A DNA stretch of 64,000 nt, taken from contig OX243827.1 in assembly GCA_945859605.1 (NCBI GenBank), positions 8,775,974-8,839,973 on the forward strand, written 5' to 3'. Positions 61,680-64,000 of the stretch are shown piece by piece. The DNA is from Lumbricus rubellus. Its lineage: Eukaryota > Annelida > Clitellata > Crassiclitellata > Lumbricidae. The notes beneath the pieces were generated by a model. That model was not told the DNA's origin, ran no database searches, and was given only the letters and a program-made list of their open reading frames with translations. Each line of letters starts with the position of its first letter. The first letter of the stretch is position 1. The translations under genes were made by a program, and so were the position numbers.

Positions 61680-61775
61680 AAAGTAACTGCAAAATTCGAA
61701 TTTTCAACTGCACAAATTGCTTTCCCAACTACACAATTTGTATCCATCTGCACGTTAGAATAAGTCCTGTGACAC
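61680..61775 (+). mobile_element. hAT-like MITE family M1, partial copy
   Basis: ttttcaactgcacaaattgc, cacaatttgtatccatctgc and acgttagaataagtcctgtg match the right half of the M1 family. Confidence 0.7.
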
Positions 61776-61811
61776 TAAAGTCGCTTTCCCATGCATGTTC
61801 CGTGTTCACGA

Positions 61812-61890
61812 TCATAATATATATTATATATATATATATATGCCTATATATATATAGGCTATATATATATGTATGTATATATATATATAC
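61812..61890. repeat. (AT)n tract
   Basis: tatatatata with two gcctatatat/aggctatata insertions forming an inverted repeat. Confidence 0.85.
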
Positions 61891-61979
61891 ACATAATACA
61901 TGTATATAGCCTAGGCTATGTTCACGAAAAGAATGGAAAGCCATGGATGGCAAAATGTTCAGCGATGTTTCGAGCGCAA

Positions 61980-62400
61980 CTATTAATCACATAGACATAC
62001 GTACACTCCTATACACAGGATATAAAGCACAGCTGTATCTACTTAATTTTAATATAACGAAAAGTAGCTATTGCTGTTTTAGTTACCGTTACCTGGTAAA
62101 AGTAATCAGTTAAGTGTAACTAATTACTTTTTCCGAAAAGTAAATTGTTTCTGCAATAATTACCTAAAAAAGTATAATTTGCAAATTCAAATGCTAGTTC
62201 CGTTAATCACACGCCTGGGTCAAATTGCCATAAATTGCCAGAATATAATTTTGTTTCTACAGACACGCAACAAATTGCAAAATTCATCACTGCAGTAATT
62301 ACAATGATTACATATTTAGGTCTATGCATTTCTATAATGGTCCACAATTATTTTTTTCATTTAAGTGGTCATCAATTACGGAAGATGTTGAATTCTGATT
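61980..62400. other. Intergenic DNA
   Basis: No feature recognised. Confidence 0.35.
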
Positions 62401-62410
62401 AAACTGGAAT

Positions 62411-62424
62411 GCTATTTATAAGCG
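62411..62424 (+). promoter_or_regulatory. Candidate TATA box for the gene starting at 62548
   Basis: gctatttataagcg is the best TATA-like match upstream of a plausible first exon. The sequence after it (62440-62547) is not repetitive. Placement is inference from spacing only. Confidence 0.25.
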
Positions 62425-62547
62425 ACAACATACTGCAGACGATCGGAGAAGCGTCGGCTGCAGATGACGTCTGAATCTCGATCCTTCTTCCACATCATCA
62501 GAGGCTCTCAACGTTCACACAGCATTCGTTTTGGTCTTCAGTCAACG

Positions 62548-62590
62548 ATGGAAATCTTTGGTTTTCTTATGCTGCTAATCGCCATTGGAT
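62548..62590 (+). CDS. Possible first coding exon: signal peptide, gene runs off the right edge
   Basis: ATG starts MEIFGFLMLLIAIG, a short hydrophobic signal-like peptide, and a strong donor gtaagt follows in phase 1. A TATA-like ctatttataag lies about 130 bases upstream, which would allow a roughly 100-base leader. No downstream exon is seen before the window ends. The protein family cannot be told. Confidence 0.4.
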
Positions 62591-62610
62591 GTAAGTTTTT
62601 TTTATTTCGT

Positions 62611-62825
62611 TTGTTTGTTTGCTTGTATGTGCACTTGTTATAGCGCCCCTTCAAGCTCTCTACTCAGAGGCGCTCCCGATGCAGAGCGGACACTGCATCG
62701 GAGTTTCACGCCGAAGCGCTGAGCAATTGTGAGTGAAGGTCCTAACGTACGCGGGGAGGTGGATTCGAACCTCGGACCTTCCGGCTCCAAGGCAACGACG
62801 CCACCACTAGACCACCGCGCCCCAT
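62611..62825 (-). mobile_element. tRNA-derived SINE, full length
   Basis: - strand copy from gcttgtatgtgcacttgtta to agaccaccgcgcccca. Lies 20 bases after the putative exon 1 donor at 62591. Confidence 0.92.
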
Positions 62826-62829
62826 TTAA

Positions 62830-63300
62830 TGTCTCATAACAAATGCCTGTAATTATGCATCTGCGCTGGTTCTGTAACGAATTGCTTGACATGATAAAGT
62901 TTCTCTAAGCTATAATTAAACCTTAATCTGCACTAATTTGTGGGCAATAGTGCTTGCATGGGATTTACATTCCTCCGGTCCCTGCAATAATTATAAGTAT
63001 TGACATGTACCTTTGCACCAGTCTTTTGTGCAGATAATTTGCCATTTATCGACTTTTCTTTTGACCAGAAAAGTACGAGAGGACATCGAAAGCAACGATT
63101 TTCATCCTATGAGACTCACGACCAGTGGTTAAAGTGCTAATCTCAGTAAATGTAGAAGTAGGCGTATACGGAACATGAATAATGTTGTAATTTTCATACA
63201 GCGATTGTGTCGCTTCGACCCTGGTCATTTTTCAGTGCGATGTTTCAACAGCCGTGTCTGCTTCAACAGGTTCAACATCAGTTTAAGGGATCAGCGTATA
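62830..63300. other. Intergenic or intron DNA
   Basis: No feature recognised. Confidence 0.35.
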
Positions 63301-63304
63301 GCAA

Positions 63305-63527
63305 CTGTGGGGCGCGGTGGTGTAGTGGTAGCGTCGTTGTCTTGAGCGCCGGAAGGTTCGAGGTTCGAATTCACCTCGCCGCGTAAGGACCTTGGGCAAG
63401 TCCTTCACTCACAATTGCTCAGCGCTTCGGCGTGAAACTCCGATGCAGTGTCCGCTTTGCATTCGGGAGCGCCTCTGAGTAGCGAGAGCTTGAAGGGGTG
63501 CTATAACAAGTGCACATACAAACAAAC
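63305..63527 (+). mobile_element. tRNA-derived SINE, full length
   Basis: tgtggggcgcggtggtgtag, ggttcgaattcacc, aaggaccttgggcaagtcct, gggagcgcctctgagtagcg, cacatacaaacaaacaatc. Confidence 0.93.
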
Positions 63528-63777
63528 AATCAAACAAATTGCGTTAGTCCGATATTTATATCTTACAATTCAGTCACCATCGGTATGGTAACTGACAATG
63601 GTAGTAGTAATAGACATAGTTGTAAATAGAGGCATTAGCAATAGTAGCAAAAGTATCTGCAGCAGCGGTAGTAGGCTCGCTGCAGTAGTAGAAGTATAAT
63701 TGGCTAATCGAGTAAGGTATGACCTGCAGAGAAATATTAATAATAAGCCGGCCATATGCAGGCTATCGCCCATAATT

Positions 63778-64000
63778 ATCTTATCTGATCTGACCCTTTA
63801 TAAAGCGCTTCTCGCAGCAAGAGCCTTTCAGAAGCGCTCCCAGAACGTTCAGCCCCGAGAAAAAAGACAAGTTTTTAGACGAGAGAAAGACGAGGATACA
63901 CTACCAGAGAGGATGGCATAGCGAACTGATTGGGGAAAGCCCATTCTATAGTGAGGGATCAATGCAGGAAAATGATCTGGATTGAGCCATGGCGCGGTCC
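63778..64000 (-). mobile_element. LINE-B 3' fragment, runs off the right edge
   Basis: - strand starts from the tail (ttatctgatctgaccctt), then gcgcttctcgcagcaagagc, gagaaaaaagacaag, and continues into the coding end (aatgatctggattgagcc), matching 19195-19438. Confidence 0.88.

Overview
Animal nuclear DNA, probably from a marine invertebrate. Three large spliced genes are embedded in AT-rich introns and intergenic DNA crowded with microsatellites, tRNA-derived SINEs, truncated non-LTR retrotransposons and small DNA transposons. There are no operons, ribosome-binding sites or CRISPR arrays. The species cannot be named from the sequence. Three-Ig FGFR, FRK-type kinase and D2-like receptor genes point to a bilaterian. 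A fixed 200-base N run (4540-4739) shows a scaffolded draft assembly.

Layout. (1) 476-30567, + strand: a complete fibroblast growth factor receptor gene in 16 coding exons. Every intron is GT-AG, all phases match, and the sum is 2370 nt (789 residues plus stop): signal peptide, three Ig domains, one transmembrane helix and an intact tyrosine kinase. (2) 43582-34288, - strand: a complete Src-superfamily kinase of FRK/Src42A type in 10 coding exons (568 residues), with Met-Gly N-terminus, SH3, SH2 and kinase domains but no C-terminal regulatory tail. It converges on the FGFR gene. (3) 58865-51416, - strand: a D2-like dopamine-type GPCR in 4 coding exons (796 residues as read), with one GC-AG intron and a roughly 200-residue serine-rich low-complexity tract where extracellular loop 3 should be. 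(4) 62548-62590, + strand: a likely first coding exon (signal peptide) of a gene that runs off the right edge. A 122-residue ORF with a polyglutamine head lies antisense in FGFR intron 1 (3342-3710) and is unassigned.

Repeats. The commonest is a tRNA-derived SINE of about 220 bp (around 18 copies, both strands). Its 3' tail is the same as the 3' end of an L2/CR1-like LINE present at 44695-45590, so the LINE probably mobilises the SINE. A second LINE family with (GATAA)n tails, an RTE-like fragment, two further tRNA-headed repeats, a dead mariner-like element (900-1910), several hAT-like and Mutator-like MITEs with readable target-site duplications, a 405-bp palindromic MITE just upstream of the kinase start codon, and two 1-1.2 kb elements with internal repeats of their own terminal motifs are also present.

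How the genes relate. FGFR signals at the cell surface through a cytoplasmic kinase and a C-terminal YLDL motif. The FRK-like enzyme is a membrane-anchored cytoplasmic kinase. The GPCR is predicted to bind a catecholamine. Nothing in the sequence indicates co-regulation; the neighbourhood is positional.
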